64,000 nucleotides of DNA from Cydia pomonella (GCF_033807575.1 NC_084717.1:3349692-3413691), one strand, 5' to 3'; positions 1 through 10,684 are shown, numbered from the stretch's first letter. Made by a program: numbers and translations. Notes: a model not told the origin generated them from the sequence alone.

Positions 1-211
1 CTGTGCAAATTAAACTACGTTTTTCTTACAAACTCATAGAATCTGTAAAAAGACGGATCGGCATGCGGATCCGTATTAGTGTGATACATTGTCCATTAAA
101 CTTAGTTTTAGTATTATTATGAATTTATATTATTATGCAAAATATTACAAATCATGTTTTGTTTCCTTTTGTCCCTCGCACGGTGTGCATACATGACATT
201 TCTTAGACTGT

Positions 212-389
212 CAGGCTAATTCAAACATTCACTGACATCAGAATGATATTTGAATCATGTTAATCAGTTATCGTGCGTTTCGCTCTTATATACTTGTTCG
301 CACATGTATAGGCGCGAGCAAGACGCACAATATCAAAATAACCCGATTCAAATATCATTCTGACGTCAGTGTGCGCTCGAATTGGCCTG
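212..389. mobile_element. MITE, family A (CAGGC...GGCCTG), copy 1
   Basis: A 178-bp palindromic non-coding element. The left arm has CAGGCTAATTCAAAC then an ATCAGAATGATATTTGAATC-type block, and the right arm is its imperfect inverted copy ending in CGAATTGGCCTG. Six more copies or fragments with the same ends occur in the window (near 1020, 7911, 18263, 28495, 33722 and 39965). No target duplication could be read, so the superfamily is open. Confidence 0.6.
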
Positions 390-390
390 C

Positions 391-869
391 TTGCAAAAGA
401 ATCTACTCTCGCCTTAGCTTATGCTTCCGCTTACGCCTCCACTCCCGCCTGTCTCTTGCGCCTTGGCTGTAAATTATGCAGTTTGCGGTCACCATTCCAT
501 TTTACATGCCGCGGTTAAGTCTTTCATTAACTTCAGTACTGTCATGTGCAGTATCCATTTTGACGTTTCCGCTTATTGCGTCGTTTTGTTATACAATGCA
601 TTTGCGGTTTCGTATAGGTTTTATATGACATTATTGTTTAACTTTGTTTTTGTGTACAGTCCCGGACTTTAATTGTTGAGCCACTTAGAGTTTACTTTAC
701 ATTGGTCTTTTCATACCGTTAGCATTGATAACCAAATTAGCTTGAACCCTAAATGGATCAAAGTTTGTGACCGTACATATTATGTTAAATCTCTATTTCT
801 ACATATAAGTTAGGCGTTGGTTAGGTAAAACAGGTAAGTAAGGCAGTTACAGGATTTATATGTACTGGA
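391..869. other. Intergenic, nothing recognised
   Basis: AT-rich sequence with only short chance open frames. I see no repeat family shared with the rest of the window and no gene. Confidence 0.5.
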
Positions 870-975
870 GGCCTACCACGAACCACGTTCGACGTGTTGC
901 CTCTCTGTCGCACTTGTAAATTCGTACGTAAGCGTGATAGGGAGGTAACACGTCGAACGTGGTTCACGGTAAGCC
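870..975. mobile_element. Hairpin MITE
   Basis: Two inverted arms of about 34 bp (870-903 and 940-975) share the block ACGTTCGACGTGTT / AACACGTCGAACGT and can fold into one long hairpin with a loop of about 35 bases. Small size, palindromy and lack of coding capacity fit a MITE. No second copy was seen here. Confidence 0.55.
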
Positions 976-1019
976 CTTTGCACACTACGTATACATCTTA
1001 CAGCGTCACAAGCCGACTT

Positions 1020-1343
1020 CAGGGCTATTCGAACGTACGTTGTACGTAAGTACACTGACATATCTGAATGATGTTTAGATATCGTTCGTCTCGCTTGCGC
1101 CAATACATGTACGGGCAAGTACGAGCGGAATGCACGATAACTGAATGACATTAGTTAGATGTAATTTTGATATCAGTGTCCACTGGAAAGACGAAGTGCA
1201 GAAAGACCTTAGCGAACTCGGCGCCGTCGACTGGACACAAACGGCTTTGGACAGAGAAGCATGGCGGTCTTTGGTGTCGGAGGCCAAGATCCACTTCGGG
1301 TCGCTGCGCCACAGCAGTAAGTAAGTACGTTGGAATTGGCCTA
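1020..1343. mobile_element. MITE family A, copy 2, interrupted by a LINE tail
   Basis: The left part (1020-1174) starts CAGGGCTATTCGAACG and carries the central family A sequence. The right end appears at 1325-1343 (TACGTTGGAATTGGCCTA). The sequence between them is a LINE C-terminal fragment, so the LINE inserted into an older MITE. Confidence 0.5.
1175..1324 (+). pseudogene. LINE ORF2 C-terminal remnant (LINE-a family)
   Basis: The last part of a non-LTR retrotransposon reverse transcriptase polyprotein, open for about 50 codons and ending in TAA at 1322-1324. The readable motifs are WKDEVQKDL, then ALDREAWRSLVSEAK near the end. This is the lepidopteran pattern in which an aspartate-arginine-tryptophan block precedes the stop. 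The tail continues as TAAG repeats. Two minus-strand copies of the same family lie at 30583-30794 and 35653-36040. The fragment is 5'-truncated and cannot encode a working protein. Confidence 0.7.
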
Positions 1344-1474
1344 TTTTCCGATGCAAGTCACAACCAGGAATCTCTAGAGGGAGAGGGGAGGGGAGGAGGC
1401 TCCAGTAATAATTTTCGGGAACAAAAAATACATCTTATCTTTTGTGTTTCCGTATGTCATACCAATTTGACGAT

Positions 1475-1700
1475 CGGTCTGGCCTAGTGGGGAGTGACCC
1501 AGCCTATGAAGCCAATGGTCCTTGGTTCGAATCTCGGAAAGGGCAATTGTTTGTGTGATGAGCACAGATATTTGTTCCTGAGTCTTGGGTGCTTTCTATT
1601 TATTTGTACATTATAAGTATATATCGTTGTCTGAGTACCCACAACACAAAGCCTTCTTGAGCTTACTGTGGGACTTAGTCGCAGAAGAATGTCCTATAGG
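1475..1700 (+). mobile_element. tRNA-derived SINE, family S2
   Basis: The head GGTCTGGCCTAGTGGGGAG resembles a Pol III A box and GGTTCGAATCTC the B box. The body has the diagnostic TTTGTTCCTGAGTC and a tail ending near AAGAATGTCC. Related copies lie near 12703, 13015 (minus), 17085 (minus), 20998 and 54184. It is not a tRNA gene, because the cloverleaf is incomplete and the body is SINE-like. Confidence 0.75.
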
Positions 1701-2570
1701 GACCGTGCGCGTAGGACGATCTGCCATCTTGTGGCCTGAATCGGAACCATAAACATGTACATTTACACGTCACGTGTTTTCTTGTGCATAATAAGTGCTG
1801 CCATCTTGTGGACTACATCGGAACAATAAACATCACATTTACGCCTCGCGCCAAAAACCTGACGGCTCCTGTGCTGCCTCCTACAGTTTATGCACGCTCC
1901 CTATAATATTCATTTATACACAGACGCCATTGTCAAAAACCTGTAAAAATTAAGCAGTCTCAATTTTAAATCACATCCCAAATAAAACCAAGCGATGTCA
2001 ACTTCACACATAATTCTTCCTAATTAACATATACGTCCATCGGCCTGAGCCTGGACCCTTATTTTTTGCCCGGTCCCAGCGGGACCCTTTTGTTGCGCCT
2101 GGTCATTTTACAAATATCTCCTTTTCTTTGTTCTGGGGTATTTTTTTGATGGTGCCCTTGGGGTTCCTTGAGATATAACGGAATGTCTAATTCGGAATTT
2201 TTGAGTTGGTTATGTTATCTTGCGTTGTTGATTTTAATAAATCCGATTGCTTTTGATTTTGAGAAGTATTATTAAGGAAATTTAGAGTTCAGCTGGAAAA
2301 TGTTACGGTATTCAATGATAAATATGATATATTTTGTAGATTTTTATTTTTCGCTAAAACCGAACCGTTCGTCAGTCAGTTTAAAAACACGTTAAACGTT
2401 GGTATATCAAAATAGGGAATTCAACAGTTACTTATTTATGGTTTAAGTACCGTAAACTTTCTCCAATCAAATAAAAGGAGAATTATTATAGTAATCAAAT
2501 ATAGACAATGGCGTAGTAGAGAACCATCCATATCTACAATCGCCCGCATCAAAGTGTGCAAAATATCTGA
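1701..2570. other. Intergenic with a short direct repeat
   Basis: No gene seen. TGCCATCTTGTGG followed by ATCGGAAC and ATAAACAT occurs twice, about 75 bp apart (near 1722 and 1800). The rest is AT-rich and unrecognised. Confidence 0.45.
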
Positions 2571-2571
2571 A

Positions 2572-2760
2572 TCCATACTAATATTATAAATGCCAAAGTT
2601 ACTGACTGTCTGTCTGTAAACTCTTTACGCTTGAACCGCTGAACCGATTTAGATTAAATGTCGTATGGCGATATTTTGAGTCCCGGGGAAGGATGAGGAT
2701 GGTTTCCGGGATGATAACCATCTTATTTCATCCCGGAAACCATACTTTAAGGGTTTGAAA
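2572..2760 (+). mobile_element. Possible Helitron-like 5' end
   Basis: It starts TCCATACTAATATTATAAA after an A, which is the style of a common lepidopteran Helitron-like terminus (TC start, A/T target). A block about an amino-acid-neutral GAACCGATTTAGAT motif and a GGTTTCCGGGATGA inverted repeat (about 2687 and 2727) follow. No CTRR 3' end was located, so the class is tentative. Confidence 0.35.
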
Positions 2761-3579
2761 AGGGGAGTGGAATTTATTAAAGAATTTTTTTATTTTATTT
2801 ATATATTAAAATTAAAACTTATATATATAATACATATTTATTCCCGCCAAACTGTAACTCAGTTCTTTATACAATTTAACAACTTAACCTATAATTTTAT
2901 TCAGTATTTGTGGTACCATATACTTTGAGGTTCTTTTTCCGTAAGAATTGTTCATTTTAGGTTGTACTAGTTTTTTAACTCTCACACTTCTAGTATTGTA
3001 TCTATTACTAATTAACACTTTGTACTTTTCATTGTAATAATGCTCTAATCCTAATAAGTATGTGACTTTTTTATCTACAGGTAAAATTTAACATAAAGGA
3101 AAAGTGATATATGGATATACAAACGTCGTACTAATTCTACGCAGAAGTCATGGACAGAAGCTTTCTGTTATAATATATATGTTGGGAGCCAGAAGCGTGT
3201 TGTATATTAAAGCGTGTGTCGCGCAAGATATTTTATACGGAACCATTTCTCCCAATTTAATTCATCCTTACCTGAATCCTACTTCCCTTTGCTTGTCTCA
3301 ACACGCCTTTGATCCCAATCAATCGAACAGGTCGCGACTTGTTTCACTCGATACCAAAATGGCTATTCACAACTTTTGTTATCCTTGAGCGACATTTGAG
3401 TCTTACAAATTGAACTCATCTTGTTCTTCAATACACATAATTATACAGGGTGTCGCGTAAGACGAGATCAAATACGAATCAAATGAAAGCCAATGACAGG
3501 AAACATTATAAGCTGTATGTATTATTTCGGCGAAAATTTATGTTTACGGAGAAATTTGACTCCATACATTGATAACCAT
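2761..3579. other. Intergenic, nothing recognised
   Basis: Very AT-rich, with no repeat relation visible inside the window. A 94-codon open frame at 3104-3388 has no recognisable motif and biased composition. Confidence 0.45.
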
Positions 3580-3956
3580 CAGGGCCCGTACTTTTCATAC
3601 CGTTGACGCAAAAATGACGTAATTTAGCATACAGGGAGTTGTTTTACAATACTACAAATTTAGATAACTTACTTATTGACGGGTATCAAAATAAATACTT
3701 GTTACGAGAATAAAAGCTTGTTACGCTCTTAAAAATCAAGAATATGTATTATTTAATATATTAATAATCTATTATTTATTTGAGTGGCAGTAAGATGAAG
3801 TTCAGTTAGATATTTCTGTACTGATTGTCAAGTATATGTATAACTGACGTAAAGAGGTTGATAAATGATTAATTATTACGAAAATATTAATTGGAATCAT
3901 ACTCTATGTAGCGTGACGTCATTTTTCTGTCAACGGCATGAAAAGTACGGGCTCTG
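3580..3956. mobile_element. hAT-like non-autonomous element
   Basis: The ends are CAGGGCCCGTACTTTTCAT and the inverse of CAGAGCCCGTACTTTTCAT, an inverted repeat of about 28 bp with a few mismatches. The flanks are ATAACCAT (3572-3579) and ATAATCAT (3957-3964), an 8-bp target duplication with one mismatch. CAG-type ends with an 8-bp duplication are the hAT hallmark. The 377-bp interior is AT-rich and non-coding. Confidence 0.75.
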
Positions 3957-4458
3957 ATAATCATCAATCTTCCATAGATTCAATAATGATAATATGGTTA
4001 AATATGTTGTAGATACTGGTATCCCGACCATTCTTTTGTATGTGATAATCAATTACCTAGGTTACGGACAGAAGAGCCGCCTGATGAGAAACCTTTTGTA
4101 ATTGCATATACGACTTGCATCCATACTTTCAAAATAATAAAGTTACAATAGCGAGCATACTACCATGCTAGCTACTTTAGCATGCATAACTAGGTGAGCG
4201 TGGTTCAGGTGAATACATTGAAAATACAGTGAAGTCTAAAATTATTAGGCCACCCAAGTAAGGAAACTGGGAAATAATCCGTGGGTAATAAGCGAATTTT
4301 GGTATAGTTAAAAACAACTGTACCTACTTACTTTCGGTAGCTTTTAAGAGTCCCTAGCAAGTTCGGTTCTCCATACAAATGTAGTTATGCTCTCGTTTTA
4401 TAACGATTAGCTAGATTACTCTGAAACTTTGTACTTACAATAGGATAAGGTATCTGTA

Positions 4459-4643
4459 CCCCTAGTGTAAATAAATTCGATTTCGAAACGTGACGTACGC
4501 GTTTGCGTTTAGTCTCATTTTGTATTGGATTTAGAAAGAGCGCGCCAAGCGGGACGTTTTGGAAACTCAAAATCCTATACAAAATGAGACTTAACGCAAA
4601 CGCGTTCGTCACGTTATGATGTCGATAAAATTTACACTAGGGG
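4459..4643. mobile_element. TA-flanked palindromic MITE, family C, copy 1
   Basis: 185 bp, starting CCCCTAGTGTAAAT and ending in its inverse, flanked by TA on both sides. The inner arms repeat CGTGACGTACGCGTTTGCGTT in inverted form around AGCGCGCCAAGCGGGACG. The second copy at 26168-26352 is exactly the same length. TA duplication suggests Tc1/mariner-type mobilisation. Confidence 0.75.
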
Positions 4644-4874
4644 TACTGTTCCTGTAATTAGTTTATGTAACTTCAGCTACCATAGTTTAAAAAATACAGC
4701 GATTTTAAGTTTTTAATGTAAAACTTGTTTTTGCTCTATTTCGTTTGTTTTATAAACTGGAGCTATATAAACTTATTACATGTGTAAAGTTTCATCACAA
4801 TCCAACGTGGTTTTAAAATGAGAACGAAACTGGCAAGGTGAAATTTGGCCGAGCTTGTCGGGGACTCTTACCCC

Positions 4875-5006
4875 CTTATTCATAAACGTGTACTAAAGTT
4901 ACGATGCCGCTGATCATCGTTTGTCCCTTTCCGACGTATTGGTATGATGGAAAGGGACAAACGATGATCAGCGGCATCGTAACTTTAGTACACGTTTATG
5001 AGTAAG
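4875..5006. mobile_element. Near-perfect hairpin MITE
   Basis: Arms of about 57 bp starting TTCATAAACGTGTACTAAAG pair almost perfectly with the inverse arm ending in CGTTTATGAG. The loop is only about 15 bases. TA stands next to each end. The near-perfect pairing suggests a young insertion or hairpin-driven conversion. Confidence 0.65.
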
Positions 5007-5810
5007 TGTGTTAATGTTTTCTGTCATTAGCCTTCGTTTGATCCAGTACTTCGAAAGCGACATCCTGTATATAAATTAGCGCAGGCAAGATGTGCTAGAA
5101 GGATGTTTAAATAAGATCATTTTAATAAGTTTCAATATTAACTCGATAAAGAAATGATTATATAGCATAAATGTGAAATTATAATGACGAATTGTCTTAA
5201 AAGAAACAATAAAAGGAAAATGTTTTATGATTTACATTAAAAACAAAATGCAAAGATTGAGAAGGCGGAAAGAAAGCGAAAAGTGATTGCTTCAAGAATT
5301 TATCGGTTAAAGTTTAATGCTCAAATTTTCCTGATATTTAAATATGGAATTAAATTTGGAATAGAAGTAAGGGAAACGGTCATTAATCAAAGAGACAACT
5401 GATTATTTAACGGCCTCTTAGATTAGACAGCCATGAGCATACCCTGGTTTGACGGGTGCAATTTGGTCTGACGTTTAAGGAAAGGGGACGACCGGTTCTC
5501 CGTACAAACTTAGTCCACACTTTCCTCACTGGATATTGACATTATATATTTCAAAATAAATATGTTAGGCTCCTTTACTTAAAGCTATACCTATGGCGTA
5601 TATCCGGGGTATCCCTTGCTGTATCCCACGCTGTTCGTGCTGGGAATGATAGGGTATAGCAAGCTAGAGGTGCCTCGCTTCATATGTAGTTAGGGTGCTG
5701 TTATTGGTTTGTCGCTTATCTATCGCATTAGGCTAAACCTGTAATGATAGATTTAAGTTGTATTAATAAATAAATAAAATAAAAATAAATATTTATTTAT
5801 TTTAGCATTT
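5007..5810. other. Intergenic, nothing recognised
   Basis: AT-rich with no gene and no copy of the window's repeat families. The end (5760-5820) is a low-complexity AAATAAAT run. Confidence 0.45.
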
Positions 5811-5814
5811 ATTT

Positions 5815-5950
5815 ATTTAATCTTTATGGCACAATACAAAAAAGTAAAAATGGCCGACTTAATGCCTTAAGGCATTTTCTACCAGTCAACCAATGGGCCA
5901 AACAGAAACTTACAATTGGTGCGGATAAGAAAATCAGTACAGAGAGATAA
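5815..5950 (-). mobile_element. LINE 3' UTR fragment with conserved hairpin (LINE-e like)
   Basis: Read on the minus strand, this carries the LINE 3'-UTR hairpin. The stem ATGCC (5862-5866) pairs with GGCAT (5871-5875), flanked by ACTTA on one side and TCTACCAGTCAACC on the other. The same layout with different stem bases occurs at 10741, 26727, 32209 and 55361. Confidence 0.5.
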
Positions 5951-6221
5951 AATAAAAGTCACTACCTAAACACTACATTATAGGTTTAGGTTTAAAGAAC
6001 TTTATTCTCATAAAGAATTACATAATTCACTTACATGAGAAAATTCACATGTTAAAACTAAGTCTAAGCATACAGTGTACACAAAAAATATGTTATTAAA
6101 TTCATAGTGGGTAGAAATGCATTACAAGATACTTATTACAAAAAAAAAAAATTTTTGTGGAATTTTTTTGTCCGATTGCTATTTCAAGGGCTAAAACAAA
6201 ACATATCGTTAGGTACATTTA

Positions 6222-6363
6222 GGGCCTGTTTCATAATGTCCAAGTAAAGTCCTAAATAAGTTACTTGCCAAGTTGCCACTTATTTGCCGAATGAAGTGAC
6301 GGTTGGTAAACACCAACTGTTTGCTTATTTGAAGATTGTGAAACCACAATCTTCAAATAAGCT
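6222..6363. mobile_element. MITE-like inverted repeat
   Basis: The left end GCCTGTTTCATAATGTCC resembles the inverse of the right segment GAAGATTGTGAAACC. At 6323-6362 lies a further near-perfect palindrome (GCTTATTTGAAGATTGTG and its inverse). Non-coding. Boundaries uncertain. Confidence 0.45.
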
Positions 6364-6540
6364 TAACTGGTAGATAAATTACTAAAAATACCTTTGCAAC
6401 TTGAGGTAGTTTTATCTGGCAGTTGTAACAGAACGAAAGGCAAAAAAGACCCATTAATATTTAGGTGATACTGAACTTTTACTATTAGACAAACCCTGAA
6501 ATCGAGAACAAAATGGCTTTTTCATACTATTGCTGTTCTG

Positions 6541-6666
6541 TAGGGCTAAGATGGTTGGCTCTTTATCATTTGTCACCATGCCTGTCACGTTCTAACAAGT
6601 ATGTAAGCGCGAAAGTGACGGGCATAGTGACAAGTGATAAAAATGGAACCATGATGCCGCCGCTGA
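6541..6666. mobile_element. Hairpin MITE, family D, copy 1
   Basis: About 126 bp. GGCTCTTTATCATTTGTCAC on the left pairs imperfectly with GTGACAAGTGATAAAAATGG on the right around TCTAACAAGTATGTAAG. Two more copies are at 20711-20836 and 55921-56040. Confidence 0.65.
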
Positions 6667-6894
6667 TGTTGAAATTTCCTGTGGGAGAGTAATTTTTTTT
6701 TCGCGGTTTCGGGGTTGGTCCCATAGTAAAAGATGCTCAGTATGACCTAAACATTAATAGGCCTCTTTCTTTGCCCTTCGTTCACATTCTGTATTTGGAT
6801 ACACCATAAATGAAATAAAACCCGTAACAAGTTATTAAATTTGAATCGGGCTCACGGTGTATATCTCGGCCAGGTAAGCGCGGCGCCCAGAGAC

Positions 6895-6992
6895 CGTCTC
6901 GCAACTTTATGTATACGTCCTTTTAGTTTCATATTGTTATCCGACTGCGGGAAGTTGGGTCCCGTGTGTCTTTATGATGCAAATTTATCAAG
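6895..6992. repeat. Unclassified interspersed repeat X, copy 1
   Basis: About 98 bp (AGAGACCGTC... GTGTCTTTATGATGCAAATT) recur at 8206-8304 in the same orientation with roughly 90 percent identity. Family unknown. Confidence 0.55.
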
Positions 6993-7071
6993 TGTAGCAT
7001 TATATGAATTATATCTGACAACCATTTAAAGTAATAAAGGTCTTTGGCTAAATTCTTTACTTAAAAAAAAC

Positions 7072-7400
7072 TTTGTGGCAAATGTAATACGACTATCTGT
7101 AGATAGCTATCGCCGTCGGCAGGGTGTTCATCGTCACACCCTAGAACCTAAATGGTCGCGTACTGTGCGGTTTAAGAGGAATTTCCTCCCGCGAACGCTT
7201 CGGCTGTGGAGTGAGCTTCCTGCCGAGGTTTTCCCGAGGGGCTACAGTATGGGGTTCTTCAAGAAAGGAGTGTACAGGTTTGTAAAGGGTCGGCAACGCG
7301 CATGTAATGCCTCTGGTATTGCAGGCGTCCATGGGCTGCGGTGACTGCTTGCCATCAGGCGGGCCGTATGCTTATTTGCCATCGTCGTGGTATTAAAAAA
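7072..7400 (+). pseudogene. LINE ORF2 C-terminal remnant with 3' UTR (LINE-b family)
   Basis: The final part of a non-LTR retrotransposon polyprotein. An open frame to TGA at 7342-7344 carries TVRFKRNFLPRTLRLWSELP, VFPRGYSMGFFK and GRQRACNASGIAGVH, the characteristic end of a very abundant lepidopteran LINE. The 3' UTR follows (CCATCAGGCGGGCCGTATGC...) and ends in a poly(A) run at about 7392. It is 5'-truncated, without RT or endonuclease domains. Its 3' end is the same sequence as the short tails at 9598, 15717, 19786, 21596, 23578, 37757 and 40328. Confidence 0.75.
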
Positions 7401-7910
7401 AAAAGCACAGAAGCGCCGCGACTGTATTTTGCCCGCGGGATAGACTATCGGTCTTTTTCTAACTATTAATTCGATTCGAGGTGTACGGACCGGAAAGACC
7501 CATCCCACTATCAATAGCCCAGCGCTTATCCTATAGAAATAGAAATAGTTTATTCGTGGCAAAAATATACAAATAAAAAGAGGAACAAAAAACAAACTTA
7601 CCCATTATATTATAACGCATAACATTACATGACACATATTAGCCACGAAATGGTCCCGATGATAGTATTGGTGGTGGTACTATGATTAGTTGTGACTTCA
7701 GAAATAGGCATCAATATTTGCCAGTTAACTCGGACTCACGATGTATGTATACTTCAGCCGGGAGGCATATTCAGATAGTATAATTTCTTGGTATCTCACG
7801 GTTATGGATATTACCTATCTGATGCTTTTCTTTGTTTCTTCTTCAACCAGAAATGTCACTGTTGACAGCTGACAGATCAAATCCATGGTATACATATCCA
7901 GGCGAGCGCA

Positions 7911-8204
7911 CAGGATGCTAATTTGAACTTACATTTTGATGTCAAAAATAGTCATAATTATGTCATTTGTGACATTCGATGGTTAAAGGTACCTTATGGT
8001 GGTTAAGAATATTAATATAGGAGCGTCGATAATAAAAGCTTAGACAAGAACCACTATAAGGTACCTTTTCTCTGGAACGCCACATTTTGTTATCATTCGC
8101 ACGTGCATTTGGCTCTTTCATGTATTGGCACGAACGAGACGCACGGGCGAATGATAATACAATGACATCATTTTGATATCGAAATGTAAGCTCGAATTGG
8201 CCTC
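7911..8204. mobile_element. MITE family A, copy 3, carrying an inner hairpin
   Basis: It starts CAGGATGCTAATTTGAAC and ends CTCGAATTGGCCT. The middle contains an unrelated hairpin (7985-8069: AAAGGTACCTTATGGTGGTT and its inverse), most simply a small MITE nested inside. Confidence 0.5.
7985..8069. repeat. Nested inverted repeat
   Basis: The arms AAAGGTACCTTATGGTGGTT and AACCACTATAAGGTACCTTTT are nearly perfect, with a loop of about 44 bases. Confidence 0.5.
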
Positions 8205-8205
8205 C

Positions 8206-8304
8206 AGAGACCGTCGGCCAACTTTATATACGTCCTTTTAGTTCCACATTGTTATCCGACTGCGCGAAGTTGGGTCCCGTGTGTCTTTACGATGCAAATT
8301 TGCC
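8206..8304. repeat. Interspersed repeat X, copy 2
   Basis: Second copy of the unit at 6895-6992. The shared core includes GTTATCCGACTGCG and GAAGTTGGGTCCCGTGTGTC. Confidence 0.55.
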
Positions 8305-8487
8305 TAGAGCTGGGCAGGTGCAGGGTAAATATAAATATTCATGATTTTTTTGCGAAAAAAAATGGAGTGCATGCATACAAATTATGATCAGGGGAAAATA
8401 ATTTACCGTCGGCATGGTTTACTGATGAAATATTTGTAAACGTGTTTGAGAATTTTTAGAAAACAGTCCTGACTCCTTCAGAAAATG

Positions 8488-8830
8488 CAGCTGCTGTGTT
8501 CTTCTTCCTCACGTTGTCCCGGCATATTGCCACGGCTCATGAGCCTGGAGTCCGCTTGACAACTAATCCCAAGATTTGGCGTAGGCACTAGTTTTTACGA
8601 AAGCGACTGCCATCTGACCTCCAACCCAGAGGGTAAAACTAGGCCTTGTGGGGATTAGTCCGGTTTCCTCGCGATGTTTCCCTTCACCGAAAAGCGACTG
8701 GTAAATATCAAATGATACTTTGTAGATAAGTTCCGAAAAACTCATTGGTACGAGCCGGGGTCTGAACCTGCAACCCGCAACCTCCGGATTGCAAGTCGCA
8801 CGCTCTTACCGCTAGGCCACCAGCGCTTCT
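8488..8830 (-). mobile_element. tRNA-derived SINE, family S1, near full length
   Basis: Read on the minus strand, the head is AGCGCTGGTGGCCTAGCGGT (A-box region) and then a B-box-like stretch at about 8760-8780. The body has GATATTTACCAGTCGCTTTT and CTAGTTTTACCCTCTGGG, and the 3' end is a GAAGAAGAA-type tail at 8495-8505. About 340 bp, Pol III SINE of lepidopteran style. Other copies: 8831-9075, 9080-9175, 11936-12245, and pieces near 54098, 54853 and 55482. Confidence 0.8.
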
Positions 8831-9075
8831 CGGGACTTATGTGCGAAATATCATTTGATATTTACCAGTCGCTTTTCGGTGAAGGAAAACATCTTGAGGA
8901 AACCGGACTAATCCTCACAAGACCTAGTTTACCCTCTGGGTTGGAAGGTCAGATGGCAATCGCTTTCGTAAAAACTAGTGCCTACGCCAAATCTTGGAAG
9001 TAGTTGTCAAGCGGACCCCAGGCTCCCATGAGCCGTGGCAAAAATGCCGGGACAACGCGAGGAAGAAGAAGATTT
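8831..9075 (+). mobile_element. SINE S1, headless copy, inverted to its neighbour
   Basis: Body and tail only, from GGGACTTATGTGCGAAATAT to GCGAGGAAGAAGAAG. The tRNA-like head is absent. It abuts the minus-strand copy at 8488-8830, so the two bodies form a long inverted repeat. Confidence 0.75.
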
Positions 9076-9079
9076 CGTA

Positions 9080-9175
9080 CGTAAGTTCCAAAAAACTCAT
9101 GTACGAGCCGGGGTTTGAACTCGCGACCTCCGGATTGCGAGTCCCACGCTCTTACCGCTAGGCTACCAGCGCTTT
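9080..9175 (-). mobile_element. SINE S1, head fragment
   Basis: The tRNA-derived head only, read on the minus strand, with an A-box-like GGTAGCCTAGCGGTAAGAG and a B-box-like GAGTTCAAACC. It ends after the first body bases. Confidence 0.7.
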
Positions 9176-9379
9176 TTATTATCATACTTAAATTATACTG
9201 GTATTTTTTTTATTATAATATGCAGAATAACGATATAAAATTGTAAATAAATGAAAATTAGACAAGTTTCCGTGACTTTTTCTATCAAGCCAACTGCAAC
9301 GGGTTTGCTTAGAGCCTACGCAAATATAGTCTAATTCCCGAGTTGCCCTTGATTAAAACGTATTGATTAAACCGACCGC

Positions 9380-9752
9380 TGCAGGGGACCATCGAATGCG
9401 CCGACTTCTGGCCGAAGGGTGTCGTGTTGCGGAGGTTCCGGGGCAAACTGCCGAATCCGACACAAGAGCAGCCGATTCAACGGAGCCACGCCGTTTTGTC
9501 GCCTAAATAGTGTTTAGTTGTAATTTTATAAAATGTATAATAATATGTATGTTAGTCTGTAAGGTACTCATAGTGTTGTGTTCCTGCCGGTGAGTAAGGT
9601 TGCCAGAGCTCAACGAGGGGGGGCGGGTTTAGTGTCGGCAACGCGCATGTGACTCCTCTGGGGGGTTGCGGGCGTACATAGGCTGCGGAGGCTGCTTGCC
9701 ATCGGGCGGGCCGTGTGCTTGTTTGCCACCGACGTAGTATAAAATAAAAAAA
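9380..9752 (+). pseudogene. Retrotransposon ORF tail plus LINE 3' end
   Basis: A short frame carries FWPKGVVLRRFRGKLP and ends in a stop at about 9506-9508. I recognise this only loosely as the end of a mobile-element ORF. It is followed by a 3' UTR with GGTTGCCAGAGCTCAACGAG, then the abundant tail GTCGGCAACGCGCATGTGAC... GTTTGCCACCGACGTAGTAT and poly(A). The 40328-40495 copy holds the same UTR in reverse. Confidence 0.5.
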
Positions 9753-9811
9753 AAGGTATTTGTAATATGGGCCTTGTTGCCTGAATCAAATTTTAAATAA
9801 ATAAATAAACC

Positions 9812-10042
9812 GTGTTACATTACGATACAAGTGCGAGTACAAATTCGAAACGAGTGGCGATATATTAAAACACGACCGAAGGGAGTGTTTTAAATCGACA
9901 TGAGGCGCGAATTATCTATTCGCACATGTATCGTACAACGTTTTACAGTACATAATATGGCCCTTTAAATGTATGACACAGTAACGTAATATGCTAATTT
10001 GCGTACTAGTGCGGTAAAGTAGCACCATATGTATTGTAAAAA
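9812..10042. mobile_element. MITE family E, copy 1 (truncated)
   Basis: It shares TTACGATACAAGTGCGA, AACACGACCGAAGGGAGTG, CGCACATGTATCGTACAACG and GTAAAGTAGCACCATATGTA with copies at 43438-43690 and 54949-55271. The terminal inverted repeat complete in the third copy is damaged here. Confidence 0.65.
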
Positions 10043-10074
10043 TTATTTATTGAAACTGCAATATTGCGTTAAGA

Positions 10075-10436
10075 CAAAAGTGGAGAACCCGCACTAAATC
10101 GCCTTTTCATACAATAGTAGTCCTCATTTTCCTCTTTGGATATTATTGAAAATATTTTGACACAATTTGTTGTATATCGACCACAGTATAATTTTTTCGA
10201 TTTTTTAATTTATTATAAGAGTTGGAAGCGTTTAAAAATTTGTATGAAATCTGCTTTTCGCACCATTTTAACAATAATCAAAAAATCTAAAAAAGTTAAA
10301 CTTAGGGGCAAAGCGATCGTTAATAAACATTAAATTATGTAAAAATATTTTCTATAATGTCAACATCCAGAGAGGAAAATGGAGACTACGGTTTTATGGA
10401 GAATCGGCCGTCCCCCTTCCTCGTAACCCCCTCTTA
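10075..10436. mobile_element. MITE family F, copy 1 (uninterrupted)
   Basis: Imperfect inverted arms of about 100 bp. The left has GTGGAGAACCCGC and CATTTTCCTCTTTGGATATT, and the right is the inverse around TCCAGAGAGGAAAATGGAG. The interior is AT-rich. The second copy (35477-36186) is split by a LINE. Confidence 0.6.
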
Positions 10437-10684
10437 ATATCAGTAAAGTCGGTAAATTACGTTTATCGAGTCTCGCCACACCTCTAGCAACGTGCAAAGT
10501 ATCGCCTCTGCCAGTGGTCAGGCCTGATTATTCGCCCTGGAACCTACGATCTCGGATTTTTCGCCATTCTTTACCTTCGAGGCTGGTTACACTGGAATGG
10601 AAGTGTAAATAGAGCCAGCTCTTGGTACAGTACAGGTGCATCTGTACCTTTGTTTGAAAATGTAGTGGTAAACTGTTTATTGTA

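Noticed and set aside
1475..1560. tRNA gene at the A/B box sequence
   Set aside because: The head is followed by a SINE body and tail found in several copies, and the cloverleaf is not complete.
6541..6666. microRNA precursor
   Set aside because: The hairpin is one of three dispersed copies of a MITE, and nothing supports processing.
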